NCBI GenBank assembly: GCA_023052935.1
Contig: CM041292.1
Location: 202,329,799-202,393,798, forward strand
Direction of reading: 5' to 3'
Origin: Piezodorus guildinii
Taxonomy: Eukaryota > Arthropoda > Insecta > Hemiptera > Pentatomidae
DNA: 64,000 nt
Under the pieces are notes generated by a model that had not been told where the DNA came from, did no database searches, and was given only the letters and a program-made list of their open reading frames with translations. The number at the start of each line of letters is the position of its first letter. Within the stretch, counting starts at the first letter, position 1. Shown here piece by piece: positions 55,460 through 64,000 of the stretch. Position numbers and translations under genes: made by a program.

Positions 55460-56289
55460 TTGGGTCGTCCGAAAAGTTGGTGGAGGTTTTTAAAATAAAA
55501 TTTACCTTCTGTTTTTTCTACTAAAATGAATCACGAAGCTAATGTTTATTTATATGCCTTTAATCCTCATGGAATTAACTATATTTACACACTGAATTCG
55601 TCTTTATGAAGGACCAGTAGAGTAGTTTATTGCAATCCAACATGAGTGACGATTCAGTTCATTTTCGAAATAATATGCTGTTCTTTTTTAAAAGAGGGAA
55701 AAACGTAGCCCAAACTGCAAGAAAGATTCGAGTATGGCAGCGATTCAATTGAGACGTTGATTTCCAAAAGGTACTATATCCATTCTAGGAAATTTTACAG
55801 GAAGCGCGAAAATCTTTCATTACTATATTATTAAACTAGCTAATTTCGGTCTTTTTGCCTTAAAATGTAGAATTATTTTTTTACTATAATAATAACATCA
55901 TATTAAAGTTATGAAATCAATTTTCTTAGAATGATTTGGAACGAAAATAAATGCGTAAATAGTACTTTTAGAAAATGACCGCATTTCTAAATCGCGTTTT
56001 TTAAGGACTCGAGAATTCATTAGATAACATCAAATATAATATTTAGATAAAACGAAATGATGAGAATACAAAGATGTAAAAAAATCAATTTCGTAAAAAA
56101 TGTCCTTTAGTACCTTTTGGAAATCAACGTCTCAATTGCTGACAGCACGGTTCAGAAGTGGTTTTCGCGGTTTAGAGGGTCTTCAATGTGGAAGACCAAC
56201 CCCATTTTTGTAGATTAAATAAACAAATTTTAAGCTGTCCAATTTTAATTGTTGTCCAAATTTTTCTACGAACTTTCCGGACAACCCAA
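55460..56289 (+). mobile_element. Mariner remnant inside the Helitron
   Basis: TTGGGTCGTCCGAAAAGTT at the left and AACTTTCCGGACAACCCAA at the right, with TA flanks (55458-55459, 56290-56291). Only transposase shreds remain: an N-terminal block with GKNVAQTARKI and, after the nested element, DSTVQKWFSRFRG. The TIRs differ from the other two mariner subfamilies in the window. Confidence 0.85.
55746..56138. mobile_element. Small TIR element nested in the mariner (393 bp)
   Basis: 31-base perfect inverted ends (55746-55776 and 56108-56138) beginning CAATTGAGACGTTGATTTCC. The inside is non-coding and AT-rich. It splits the mariner's DNA-binding domain. The outermost CAATTG is itself palindromic, so the target duplication cannot be fixed; the superfamily is not recognised. 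Confidence 0.8.
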
Positions 56290-56478
56290 TATACTCTTTT
56301 AAAAACGTCTTAATAGCGATCATAATAACTGAAATTGACGCAGACGAAGTCGCGCGCAACAGCTAGTTATTGATAAGGTCCGATGACAATGGATGATGTA
56401 ATTTTAATTAATTACTACTTAACTAGTTGACCTCAGTTTCTGGACAAGTGCATTAGTAGAATGATCAGCAAAATGTAC

Positions 56479-56795
56479 TGGTGCGGCATGGTCCAGTGGA
56501 TTGAGCACTAGTCTGTTGTTCTCCGGGCCCTTGGTTCGAATCCCGGCTGTGGCAGAATGTTATTTATTCTGTTAATTCAGTCGGACGGAGACCCTCTTGG
56601 GGTAGACCGAAGCCTCTCTGATGTTGGTACACAAAATAACTGGGGAAAAACCTGTCGGCTGAGTGTGATTTAGGCCTAATCACTTCATTGCACTGCCGTT
56701 GACCTAAAGACAGTAAGAATCTCTATATGTACTGAGCGCAAGACCCTTCATTGATTGTAGTGGTACATGTTTTTATTTTATTTAATTATTTTAAA
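56479..56795 (+). mobile_element. Third tRNA-derived SINE family (SINE-3)
   Basis: A-box-like TGGTCCAGTGGATTGAGCAC, B box GGTTCGAATCC at 56533-56543, body with CGGACGGAGACCCTCTTGGG and GACCTAAAGACAGTAAGAAT, and a T/A-rich tail. Confidence 0.68.
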
Positions 56796-56865
56796 TGTAC
56801 TAATCCTCAGCATATAAATTATATCTTTCGCAGTTTATCCAGCTTCAGTTTCATACATTATTCTT

Positions 56866-57110
56866 CTTCCAGTGGCGCGACAGGCCGTGTAGGAACTGGG
56901 CCTCCTGGGGGATTACACTCACGTTTCCCGACGTCTAATTTTGTGAGAGGCCACCATTTGGCTGACGGGTCTCACATACCAGGGGGAGAGGCATGAGTGA
57001 ATCTCCATTTAATTACATCCTTATAAAAGTCCCGACGGGACTGGGATTCGAAATCACAACCATTAGCATGAGAGACTAGCCTGCTAGCCACTAAGCCACG
57101 GGCTTCCCAA
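56866..57110 (-). mobile_element. Fourth tRNA-derived SINE family (SINE-4), upstream of the host gene
   Basis: On the minus strand: CCCGTGGCTTAGTGGCTAGC (A-box-like), then GATTTCGAATCCC (B-box-like, 57043-57055 on +) and a GC-rich body. Its 5' edge is about 230 bases before the host start codon, so it bounds or overlaps the proximal promoter. Confidence 0.62.
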
Positions 57111-57342
57111 TTTTATGTATTAACTGGGTTGATTAGTTCATCCAGTAAGTCTTCTAGTTAGGTCTGAGCAACATAAGAAATAGTCCTAAAAAGAAATGAA
57201 GTTTAAGTTAAAAAGTTTCGACTGACATTATTATATTTCCTGATATTCCATTTTTGATAACAGTTAATCTAACCGATAAACCTTTGCCCAACAGTGAGAA
57301 TGCTCAGTAGAAGGTGCAGCTGCTAGTGGACCAAGAAGAACT

Positions 57343-57526
57343 ATGGCTGACACAACTACTACTACCACCTTCCAGGTGTCCGTTGTTGACGAAGGAGAGG
57401 AGCAGTTGGAAGCCCTGGCCTCCGACCTCTGGATAGGCATCGCCCTCATCCTTTTGATACTCAGCTCCATCGGCTGCCTCTGTTCCTGCCTCATGTACCA
57501 CAAGTTCCGCCAGTGGAAACGCCATG
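57343..57526 (+). CDS. Commissureless-like membrane protein, exon 1
   Basis: First coding exon of a two-exon gene. It encodes about 61 residues: an acidic, Thr-rich N-terminus without a cleavable signal peptide, a hydrophobic membrane span at about residues 30-50 (starting near [10 protein letters not shown] and containing two Cys), then a basic stop-transfer stretch (HKFRQWKRH), giving a lumenal N-terminus and cytoplasmic tail. The ATG is chosen because an in-frame TGA lies at 57295-57297 with no other ATG between. The exon ends in phase 1 at CATG before the donor GTCAGT. An acceptor-like CAG at 57292-57294 could mark an upstream non-coding exon. Codon use is GC-richer than the surrounding TE debris. 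Known of the family: insect Commissureless proteins are small single-pass proteins that sort the Robo receptor away from the axon surface. The assignment is from architecture and remembered motif similarity, not a search. Confidence 0.72.
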
Positions 57527-57575
57527 GTCAGTATAGCACATTGTTTTGGGTATCTTATTTTCACTAATGAACCTT

Positions 57576-57858
57576 GTTTGTTTATTTATTTAACATCACT
57601 TTTTAGGCTAATCGGACACTTTCTATGCTACAGTGGGAGTCCTAAATTTTGCCAATCCAGGTTATATTGGGATAGGGATCTTTAACGAGTTCCTGACGTC
57701 GCACAGGCTCGGAACCACTTTTTAACGTCTCCTCTGAAGAACGACACAACTAAGGATTTTTTACTCCCATTAAAAAATCCTAGGACAACCCCTGGGTTTG
57801 AACCCGTGACCTTTGGCATAGGAGGCTATGATGCTGGCCACCCAGCTACAAGTGATCC
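57576..57858 (-). mobile_element. SINE-1 copy in the host intron, 14-bp TSD
   Basis: 283 bases, flanked by CACTAATGAACCTT (57562-57575) and CACTAATAAACCTT (57859-57872). It starts only 50 bases downstream of the exon 1 donor site, in antisense to the gene. Confidence 0.9.
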
Positions 57859-57965
57859 CACTAATAAACCTTTTTAATCAACACCCCCCTCAAAAAAAAA
57901 AAAAATTACTCCCTTCAAAATTTGAGGGCTCACGATTCAAGATATGTTGAATCCAAAAAACGAAT

Positions 57966-59658
57966 ATAAAAAATCTGGTGTGTGCAACACACGACTTTCA
58001 CTTACCTTCGTTGTTAAAATCAATTTAATAATTTTTAAATACAGTTAGAACCTCATCATCCAGTCCTACCTCTCTGGAAGATCCTTCAAAATAAACCACA
58101 ACAGTTCCTATTCATCCCTATTTACTCAGACTGCTGGTGTTCCTCAAGGCAGTATCCTAGGACCCCTTCTTTACACAGTCTATACAGCTGATTTCCCAAC
58201 CCACCCTAACACCTTCCTTTCTACCTATGCTAATGACACTTGTGTGTTATCAGTCAATAATGATCCTACTATTGCCTCTCAAACTCTTCAATCCCACATC
58301 AGAGACCTTGAAGTATGGTGTCAGAATTGGAGAATCAAAATCAATTCCAACAAATCCCACAAAATTACCTTTACCCTTTGTCGTAAACCTACGAAATCCA
58401 GCCCTACAGTGTACTTTAATAATATTCCGCTAGTCCCGGTTGAACAGATTCGCTATCTAGGACTCCTACTTGACAAATGACTAACTTGGAATCCGCACAA
58501 AAGACTGAAACGACAAGAAACTGCCCAACGCTTTCGCTTACTTCAACACTTACTGGACAGACGCTCTAACCTTCCACTTAACTACAAAAGGCTCATCTAT
58601 ATTACCATCATAAGGCCTATCTGGACGTACGGAGTTGAGCTTTGGGGCTCTACTAAACCATCAAATTCTTCCCGTATTCAATCCTTACAATCCAAAATCC
58701 TCAATGCTCCTTACTTTGTCACCAACAAACTCATCCATAAAGACCTTAATGTCCCATAAGTAACTGATTTGTCCCGTACGAGGTATCATTCCTTCCATGA
58801 CAAACTCCACTCCCACATTAACCCACTAGTTTCAATCCTTGCTTACTCTTCCATTCCTGAAAATTCTCCGAGGGGTCTGAAAAGAAGATGGTCTCGAGAC
58901 CGTCTAGTTCAGATTACCTAGTAGAGTGTTGCCAATGGGCATATTCTCTTCATGTCTTTTCATATATATTATCTATATTATTAGCCAATTTACTTGATGT
59001 ATTTACTAATACAGTTGTAAATTTCAATAAATTAATGAATAAATAAAAAAAAATACAATTAGAGATATAATAAATTGTTAAAAAATTGATTAAATTGAAT
59101 TTTAATAGAAACATTTATTTCATTAAATAATATATTATATTTTTATCTACAACAATCAGTTAGTTTCATCGGCTTTTCTTCCTTCACTCTCCATTAACTT
59201 TTAAAATGCCGTGAATTAGATAATATTTTTTCTAAAACCTTTAGCTTTCCTACGGTGTATTATACATCCATATATCTATTCTTGTGTTCAAAACTTGTTG
59301 CACATTTCTCCTTTAGTTGTTTATCAAATTCGCTCACCTTTTATATTTACCTGTTATTTATCAATGCTTACAAGATGATGTTCCAAATATTTTTAAATCT
59401 ACAAAATTAAAGTTACTTTAGAAGATTTAAAATATCGGCTTTTAAGCCCTGTCAGACTATTTCAATCAGAATGAAAACTACATCATATTAAAGTCCACTA
59501 AATTTTACATCGATATAGCGAGTTTAATGAAAATTGTTTGAGGATTTTTTGAGAAAATCGTAAAACAGTGCAAAATGCATGGTATAAAGTAGCATTTCTG
59601 GTTAACCGATTTTAGTGAAAAAGTTGCTGTAACATCTCGGGCGTATATTTGTCTATTG
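57966..59658 (-). repeat. FamA copy (-) in host intron, split by a J2 LINE
   Basis: Tail at 57966-58049, J2 insertion 58050-59050, body from 59064, truncated at about 59658 just after GGGCGTATATTTGTC. The head is missing. Confidence 0.8.
58050..59050 (+). mobile_element. Jockey-type LINE (subfamily J2) 3' fragment, 13-bp TSD, in host intron
   Basis: A 1.0-kb 5'-truncated insertion inside a FamA copy. AAATACAGTTAGA at 58037-58049 recurs as AAATACAATTAGA at 59051-59063 (one difference) and is a single site in intact FamA. It encodes the RT from SYLSGRSF through GVPQGSILGP to a C-terminal LKRRWSRDRLV. The catalytic motif reads YAND instead of YADD, there are in-frame stops (near 58478 and 58757), and the 3' end has AATAAA and an A tail. 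It is inactive. Confidence 0.85.
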
Positions 59659-60079
59659 GGCTAAAAAAATTTAAACTTATTAAATCAACTCATCAAAGAA
59701 GTAAGAGAAAGTTGTGCTATTTGCAAAACTCACATCTTTTTTTTTTATATAGTTTATGGTTTTACTATTTTTTTTTTAAATTACCTTCATTTATATTAAA
59801 TTTATTAATATGCATACTATATTTAATCTGATTTTATAATATTTTTATAGGGTTATTTTAATTTCAGAATAATAAAATAGTTTTTTTTATTATTATTGAT
59901 CAACTATTGACTCATCATTTTTATAAAAATGAAAGGAAGTGATAAGATATTACACATGACTATATCACGAGAATGGTTAATTATTTTATAAGAAGATGGA
60001 TTATGGATGGAAGATGGTTGCCTGTATATCATGAAAGGAGGAATAGTTGGAATCTTGTAATTTTTTTAAATATCATATA

Positions 60080-60720
60080 TTTAATACCTATATACCTCAT
60101 CATATATATAAAATACCTAGGAGTATTCCTCGACCAAAACCTATCCTGGAATAATCATGTTTCCCAAATTTCCAAAAAATCCATTGCCATCTATCCTTAA
60201 CTGCCTTTAAGATCTGATACCCATTAAAACCTGCCAGCTCCTAGTTTCCTCTCTCATCTTCCCCCACTTCAATTATGGCTGCCTGTTGCTTGGCGGACTG
60301 TCTGATAGGCTTGAGATGAGGCTAGAGACTAATGAACTGCTTCATTAAATTCATCTTCGGAATTCTCAGATGCTCTCATGTCTCCACTTGGTATGCCGAG
60401 TTGAAGTGGTTCTACCCGAAATTCCGACGACAATACTTCCTTGGAACCTACCTTTATCAATCCTTTAGAACCAAAAAACCCTAGTTCACCCCATTCTTCC
60501 CTGTCCACTCCATCAACACAAGATCCCAATCCTTAAACCTACTCATTCCCTCTTATAAAACAACTTCCTTTGTCATTCGTGCATCCTTACCAAAGTCCAT
60601 TCGTACATCTCAATCCTTAACTACCTTTAAACATCAACTATTCATCCATCTCCTAGAATATCAATCTGCCATGCCTTTGTTAAGTTGAACTGTTTTAGAC
60701 TCTATGTTTCTTAGTTTAAT
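60080..60720 (+). mobile_element. Degenerate LINE C-terminal fragment (LINE-3)
   Basis: Short in-frame blocks of a Jockey/CR1-like RT C-terminus separated by frame changes: YLGVFLDQNLSWNNHVSQISKK, then FPHFNYGCLLLGG, then a C-terminal RTSQSLTTFKHQLFIHLLEY. Its 3' UTR runs into the minisatellite. The 62181-62395 segment looks like the rest of the same 3' UTR. Confidence 0.6.
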
Positions 60721-60724
60721 TTTT

Positions 60725-61467
60725 ACCTTATTTTCTTCTTATTGCTTAAGTATCCTAACCTAACCTTATTTTCTTCTTATTGCTTAAGTATCCTAACCTA
60801 ACCTTATTTTCTTCTTATTGCTTAAGTATCCTAACCTAACCTTATTTTCTTCTTATTGCTTAAGTATCCTAACCTAACCTTATTTTCTTCTTATTGCTTA
60901 AGTATCCTAACCTAACCTTATTTTCTTCTTATTGCTTAAGTATCCTAACCTAACCTTATTTTCTTCTTATAGCTTAAGTATCCTAACCTAACCTTATTTT
61001 CTTCTTATTGCTTAAGTATCCTAACCTAACCTTATTTTCTTCTTATTGCTTAAGTATCCTAACCTAACCTTATTTTTCTTCTTATTGCTTAAGTATCCTA
61101 ACCTAACCTTATTTTCTTCTTATTGCATAAGTATCCTAACCTAACCTTATTTTTCTTCTTATTGCTTAAGTATCCTAACCTAACCTTATTTTCTTCTTAT
61201 TGCTTAAGTATCCTAACCTAACCTTATTTTCTTCTTATTGCTTAAGTATCCTAACCTAACCTTATTTTCTTCTTATTGCTTAAGTATCCTAACCTAACCT
61301 TATTTTCTTCTTATTGCTTAAGTATCCTAACCTAACCTTATTTTCTTCTTATTGCTTAAGTATCCTAACCTAACCTTATTTTCTTCTTATTGCTTAAGTA
61401 TCCTAACCTAACCTTATTTTCTTCTTATTGCTTAAGTATCCTAACCTAACCTTATTTTCTTCTTATT
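60725..61467 (+). repeat. 38-bp minisatellite, about 20 copies, with CCTAACCTAACC in each unit
   Basis: Tandem units of 38 bases, each reading TTATTTTCTTCTTATTGC then TTAAGTATCCTAACCTAACC. Units are almost identical; variants seen are an extra T in two units and single substitutions (AGCTT, GCATAAG). Every unit contains two CCTAA pentamers, the complement of the insect telomere repeat TTAGG. The array lies in the LINE-3 3' UTR in the host intron. Confidence 0.95.
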
Positions 61468-62180
61468 AAAATAAATCCTAAAAAATCCAAATTACCTTAA
61501 CCCTTCGTTGAAAACCGATGACCTCCTGCCCTACCGTATCCTTTAATAATACGGCACTCATACCTGTTGAACAAATCCGATACCTAGGACTCCATCTTGA
61601 CAAATGTCTTACATGGAACCCTCACACGAGACTAAAACGACAAGAGACTGCCCGAAGATACCGATTACTACAACACTTACTAGACAAACGTACAAAACTA
61701 CCAATTCACTACAAAAAGCTCATTTATATTACTGTCATCAGACCCATCTGGACATATGGAATCGAGCTTTGGGGCTCTACTAAGCCATATAATTCCTCCC
61801 GCATCCAATCCTTACAATCCAAAACCCTTCGCAAAATACTAAATGCTTCTTATTTTGTCACAAATAAAATCATCCATAACGACCTTAATATCCCATTTGT
61901 GGCAGACCTTTCTCGTGCCAGATATACCACTTTTAATTCCAAAATCCCAACCCATATATCCCTCTTGTCCGCAACCTATCAACCTCACATATTCCTGACA
62001 ACCCTCCGAGGTGATTGAAAAGAAGATGGCCTAGGGATCTACTTATTTAAATAAACATCGAAGTACTACCCCTGGATAGTTTCTTCACAAGCCTTTTATT
62101 ATAATTCATCACTTTTATTGTATTTATGTAATATACAGTTGTAAAATTCAATAAAATATAAATTTAAAAAAAATAAAAAA
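61468..62180 (+). mobile_element. J2 Jockey-type LINE 3' fragment after the minisatellite
   Basis: RT C-terminal half (SCPTVSFNN, RYLGLHLDKCLTWNPHTRLKRQ, RPIWTYGIELWG, NASYFVTNKIIHNDLN) with frame breaks at both ends, an AATAAA and an A-rich tail. It starts directly at the end of the 38-bp tandem array. The sequence TTGCTTAAGTAT resumes at about 62183, the same words as in the minisatellite unit, so this copy was inserted into the LINE 3' UTR that gave rise to the array. Confidence 0.75.
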
Positions 62181-62395
62181 ATTGCTTAAGTATATGTTTT
62201 TGTTTATTTAAAATTCTTTAAGGTAGCAATATCACCTTTGTACATATTTATAAATTTCTCATTATTTGTTATTCATTATGTTTATAATATTATAAACTTT
62301 GTATAGCCAGAAGAGTAATTTCAAAAATGTACTTTTATATTATTCTAAGGGACTTGCTGTCCCAGAATAAAATTTATTTTCATTCATTCATGTTT
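62181..62395 (+). mobile_element. LINE-3 3' end with hairpin and AATAAA
   Basis: Starts with TTGCTTAAGTAT, as in the minisatellite unit, and ends with GGGACTTGCTGTCCC (a 5-bp stem with a 5-base loop) followed by AGAATAAAATTT. A similar hairpin next to an A run occurs on the other strand at 47254-47290 (GGGACTAGGTCCC), which supports it as a LINE 3' terminus. It ends about 35 bases before exon 2 of the host gene. Confidence 0.55.
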
Positions 62396-62429
62396 TCCTC
62401 TTAAAAAATGAAATGTTATTATGTTTCAG

Positions 62430-62581
62430 ACTTAAGACTGCCAAGTGGATCAGACAGTTCCTGCCAAAGACGCCAGTCAGTAGAGTCACTACCAAGCTAC
62501 ACACTGGTCACTGGGTTGCCTACTTACGAGCAGGCTATGTCCCAGCAAGTCATCATTTCCTGTTCTCCGACTAAGTCTTGA
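62430..62581 (+). CDS. Commissureless-like membrane protein, exon 2 (C-terminus)
   Basis: Second and last coding exon. The acceptor TTTCAG ends at 62429 and the first two bases complete the split Asp codon, so the reading phase agrees exactly with exon 1; the protein is 111 residues ending at TGA 62579-62581. The cytoplasmic tail is Ser/Gln-rich and carries LPSY, then seven residues later LPTYEQAM. Both are LPxY motifs of the kind bound by WW domains of Nedd4-family ubiquitin ligases; Commissureless uses such motifs for endosomal sorting. A possible polyadenylation signal AATAAA is at 63114-63119. The exon is too short to stand out as an ORF, but junction phase, motif content and base composition support it. 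An alternative is another PY-motif adaptor (Ndfip-like), though those have three membrane spans. Confidence 0.72.
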
Positions 62582-63113
62582 AGACGTCAAAGACCTTCAC
62601 ACCCTATCCTCGTCCTTCCTCGAGCAGTTTCGCTCACTTTGTGGAAGCTTACCGTTGTAAACATTTCTTGTCGTTTCCTGATTGCCTGACCTGACCTATA
62701 AGTTCGAGACACATCAGGGTATAATGAGCAAGAGTGCTGAGAGAATTAATAAGTGAACTAAGACTATTATGTGTGAAGCGATTTGCCAAGGAAGTAGAAA
62801 CTAGTCCACTATCCGTCCATATTCTTCTGCTGGCAAGGTGCACTGAAAGTGAATCGATTGATCCAACCAACTCTGAAATGATACTTAATTATGTCAAGAC
62901 TTTTTTTCTAATGAGAAAATATTTAGTCCTTAACTAGAACGATAGAAATTATTTTGTATTATATCATAATTAATATGTCTTTATGAAATGTTACAATACA
63001 TTAAAACAAATGTCTGTTAAAATTATTAGTGACAAAAGATAGAGAACATAATTAACATTGATGAACATTTCTATTATTATTAAATTAAGGTGTTAACAAC
63101 AGAGAGAATTATT

Positions 63114-63119
63114 AATAAA
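63114..63119 (+). terminator. Candidate polyadenylation signal of the host gene
   Basis: AATAAA, 533 bases after the stop codon, in AT-rich sequence with no recognised TE. An ATTAAA variant near 62999 is an alternative site. Confidence 0.35.
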
Positions 63120-64000
63120 CTTTTGGGCATTTGATTGATTTAATTTAATGTAATTTTCAACTGAATGTATAATAGAAAGAGTAATATTATAAGTTTTTTT
63201 TTTAATACTATATTATATATGATTTTTTTTTATTAATGGTGTTGTAATTTTACCAAATTCATTATCACTTTTACCTTTCTTCCTCGACAATGAGCCAATT
63301 TTTTTTTCAGCGCTGACTTTATATATCTTATCAGGGCAGCCATTGTATATCTTCAAAGTATAATACTGCTTAATCACAAACATACATCAAAATGTTCGAT
63401 AAGGTAAATATGATAAAAAAAAAAAAAAGACAGATAATGGTTTGTTAAAACAATTTATTAATAAAGCCTTAACACTTAATGATACTATAATACTATATTT
63501 TGGTGGCAGCTTTAAATCATAATAGATTAAATTGAAAATTTTCGGCCACCTACTTTCTATAAATTATTACAAAAAAAAATAAAATAATAATAATACTTTA
63601 AGCCAATCTTTGTTAATATAAAAAAAAATATATATATCACCACATATCACTTACTAAAGTCAGTTTCACATTTATTCTTACCAATACAAAACCAAATCTT
63701 ATTAATAAAGAAGTGCAATAAGAGAAACATATTAATAGCAGTCTTAATGTATATTTAAACAAAATAAAACAGCAATCTATGAAGAAAAAATAAGTTTCAT
63801 AATCATACAAAATTATCCTTCTGTATGTGATTGAATCAATATAAATTACCAAATGGGCATTAAGCCCATTTTTAATCTTAAAGATGACTGATTTTTAAAA
63901 TAGATCAGTGGTAACAAATCATTTGGATAATTTGAAACTTAATGAATGTGTATTCATAAAATATATATACATATATGTGTGCATGTATAAATATTCAGAA
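63120..64000. other. 3' flank of the host gene, AT-rich
   Basis: No ORF with recognisable content and no TE family from this window. (TA)n-like runs are at 63630 and 63960. Confidence 0.45.

Larger units (their letters stand above)
55012..56366 (+). mobile_element. Non-autonomous Helitron containing a mariner insertion
   Basis: Starts TCTATACTAATATTATAAAG and ends in CTAG (56363-56366) followed by T. A GC-rich hairpin lies just before the end (56339-56354: CGC-A-GAC, loop GAA, GTC-GCG). These are Helitron hallmarks. Without the mariner it would be about 520 bases, with no Rep/helicase coding. The 5' flanking base is G, not the expected A. Confidence 0.78.
57527..62429 (+). other. Intron of the Commissureless-like gene, filled with TEs
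   Basis: A 4,903-base intron with GT (GTCAGT) and AG (TTTCAG) ends. In order it holds a SINE-1 copy, a FamA copy with a Jockey-type fragment inside it, a degenerate LINE C-terminus, a 38-bp minisatellite, a second Jockey-type fragment, and a LINE 3' end whose AATAAA lies only about 60 bases before exon 2. No alternative exon was recognised. Confidence 0.65.

Noticed and set aside
56500..56550. tRNA gene at the SINE-3 head
   Set aside because: B box is perfect but a SINE-like body and tail follow, and acceptor-stem pairing is not evident.
60725..61467. CRISPR-like array
   Set aside because: Units are contiguous 38-bp repeats without variable spacers, in a eukaryotic LINE 3' UTR.

Overview
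The window reads as AT-rich nuclear DNA from an insect (order not resolved). Reasons: one spliced two-exon gene whose predicted protein resembles insect Commissureless proteins, a 38-bp minisatellite whose every unit holds the insect telomere-type pentamer CCTAA twice, and a dense nested population of arthropod-type transposable elements (TEs). No bacterial operons, rRNA genes, functional tRNA genes or CRISPR arrays were seen.

Host gene. The only convincing host gene is on the + strand at 57343-62581: exon 1 (57343-57526), a 4.9-kb intron, exon 2 (62430-62581). It encodes a 111-residue single-pass membrane protein with two LPxY (PY-like) motifs in its tail. The intron holds a tRNA-derived SINE, several LINE fragments and a minisatellite. 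Everything else in the window is TE sequence or AT-rich spacer.

Layout. 1-12 kb: fragments of a YADD-type LINE (LINE-C), copies of a roughly 0.9-1.1 kb non-coding repeat called FamA here, a foldback mariner, a chimeric Jockey copy and a Penelope-like endonuclease fragment. 12-20.6 kb: a frameshifted Jockey ORF2 abutting an 850-bp-arm palindrome, then inverted-end elements with hammerhead-ribozyme-like cores. 21-33 kb: internally deleted mariners, tandemly duplicated FamA units, SINEs. 33-39 kb: a Helitron (33188-34200) and a Ty3/Gypsy-type element with short LTRs and a TCCGC target-site duplication (34731-38594), whose right LTR was later invaded. 40-47 kb: FamA copies and a Jockey element with an uninterrupted 894-codon ORF2 (43567-46992). 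48-57 kb: more mariners, three further tRNA-type SINEs and a three-level nest (small TIR element in mariner in Helitron, 55012-56366). 57-64 kb: the host gene and its 3' flank.

How it fits together. The autonomous machinery is nearly all broken; the Jockey ORF2 at 43825-46509 is the best-preserved enzyme and the likeliest type of source for SINE mobilisation. The main structural themes are FamA termini, which carry an 18-bp palindrome and recur at inverted junctions, and hammerhead-like cores in what look like Penelope-type terminal repeats.
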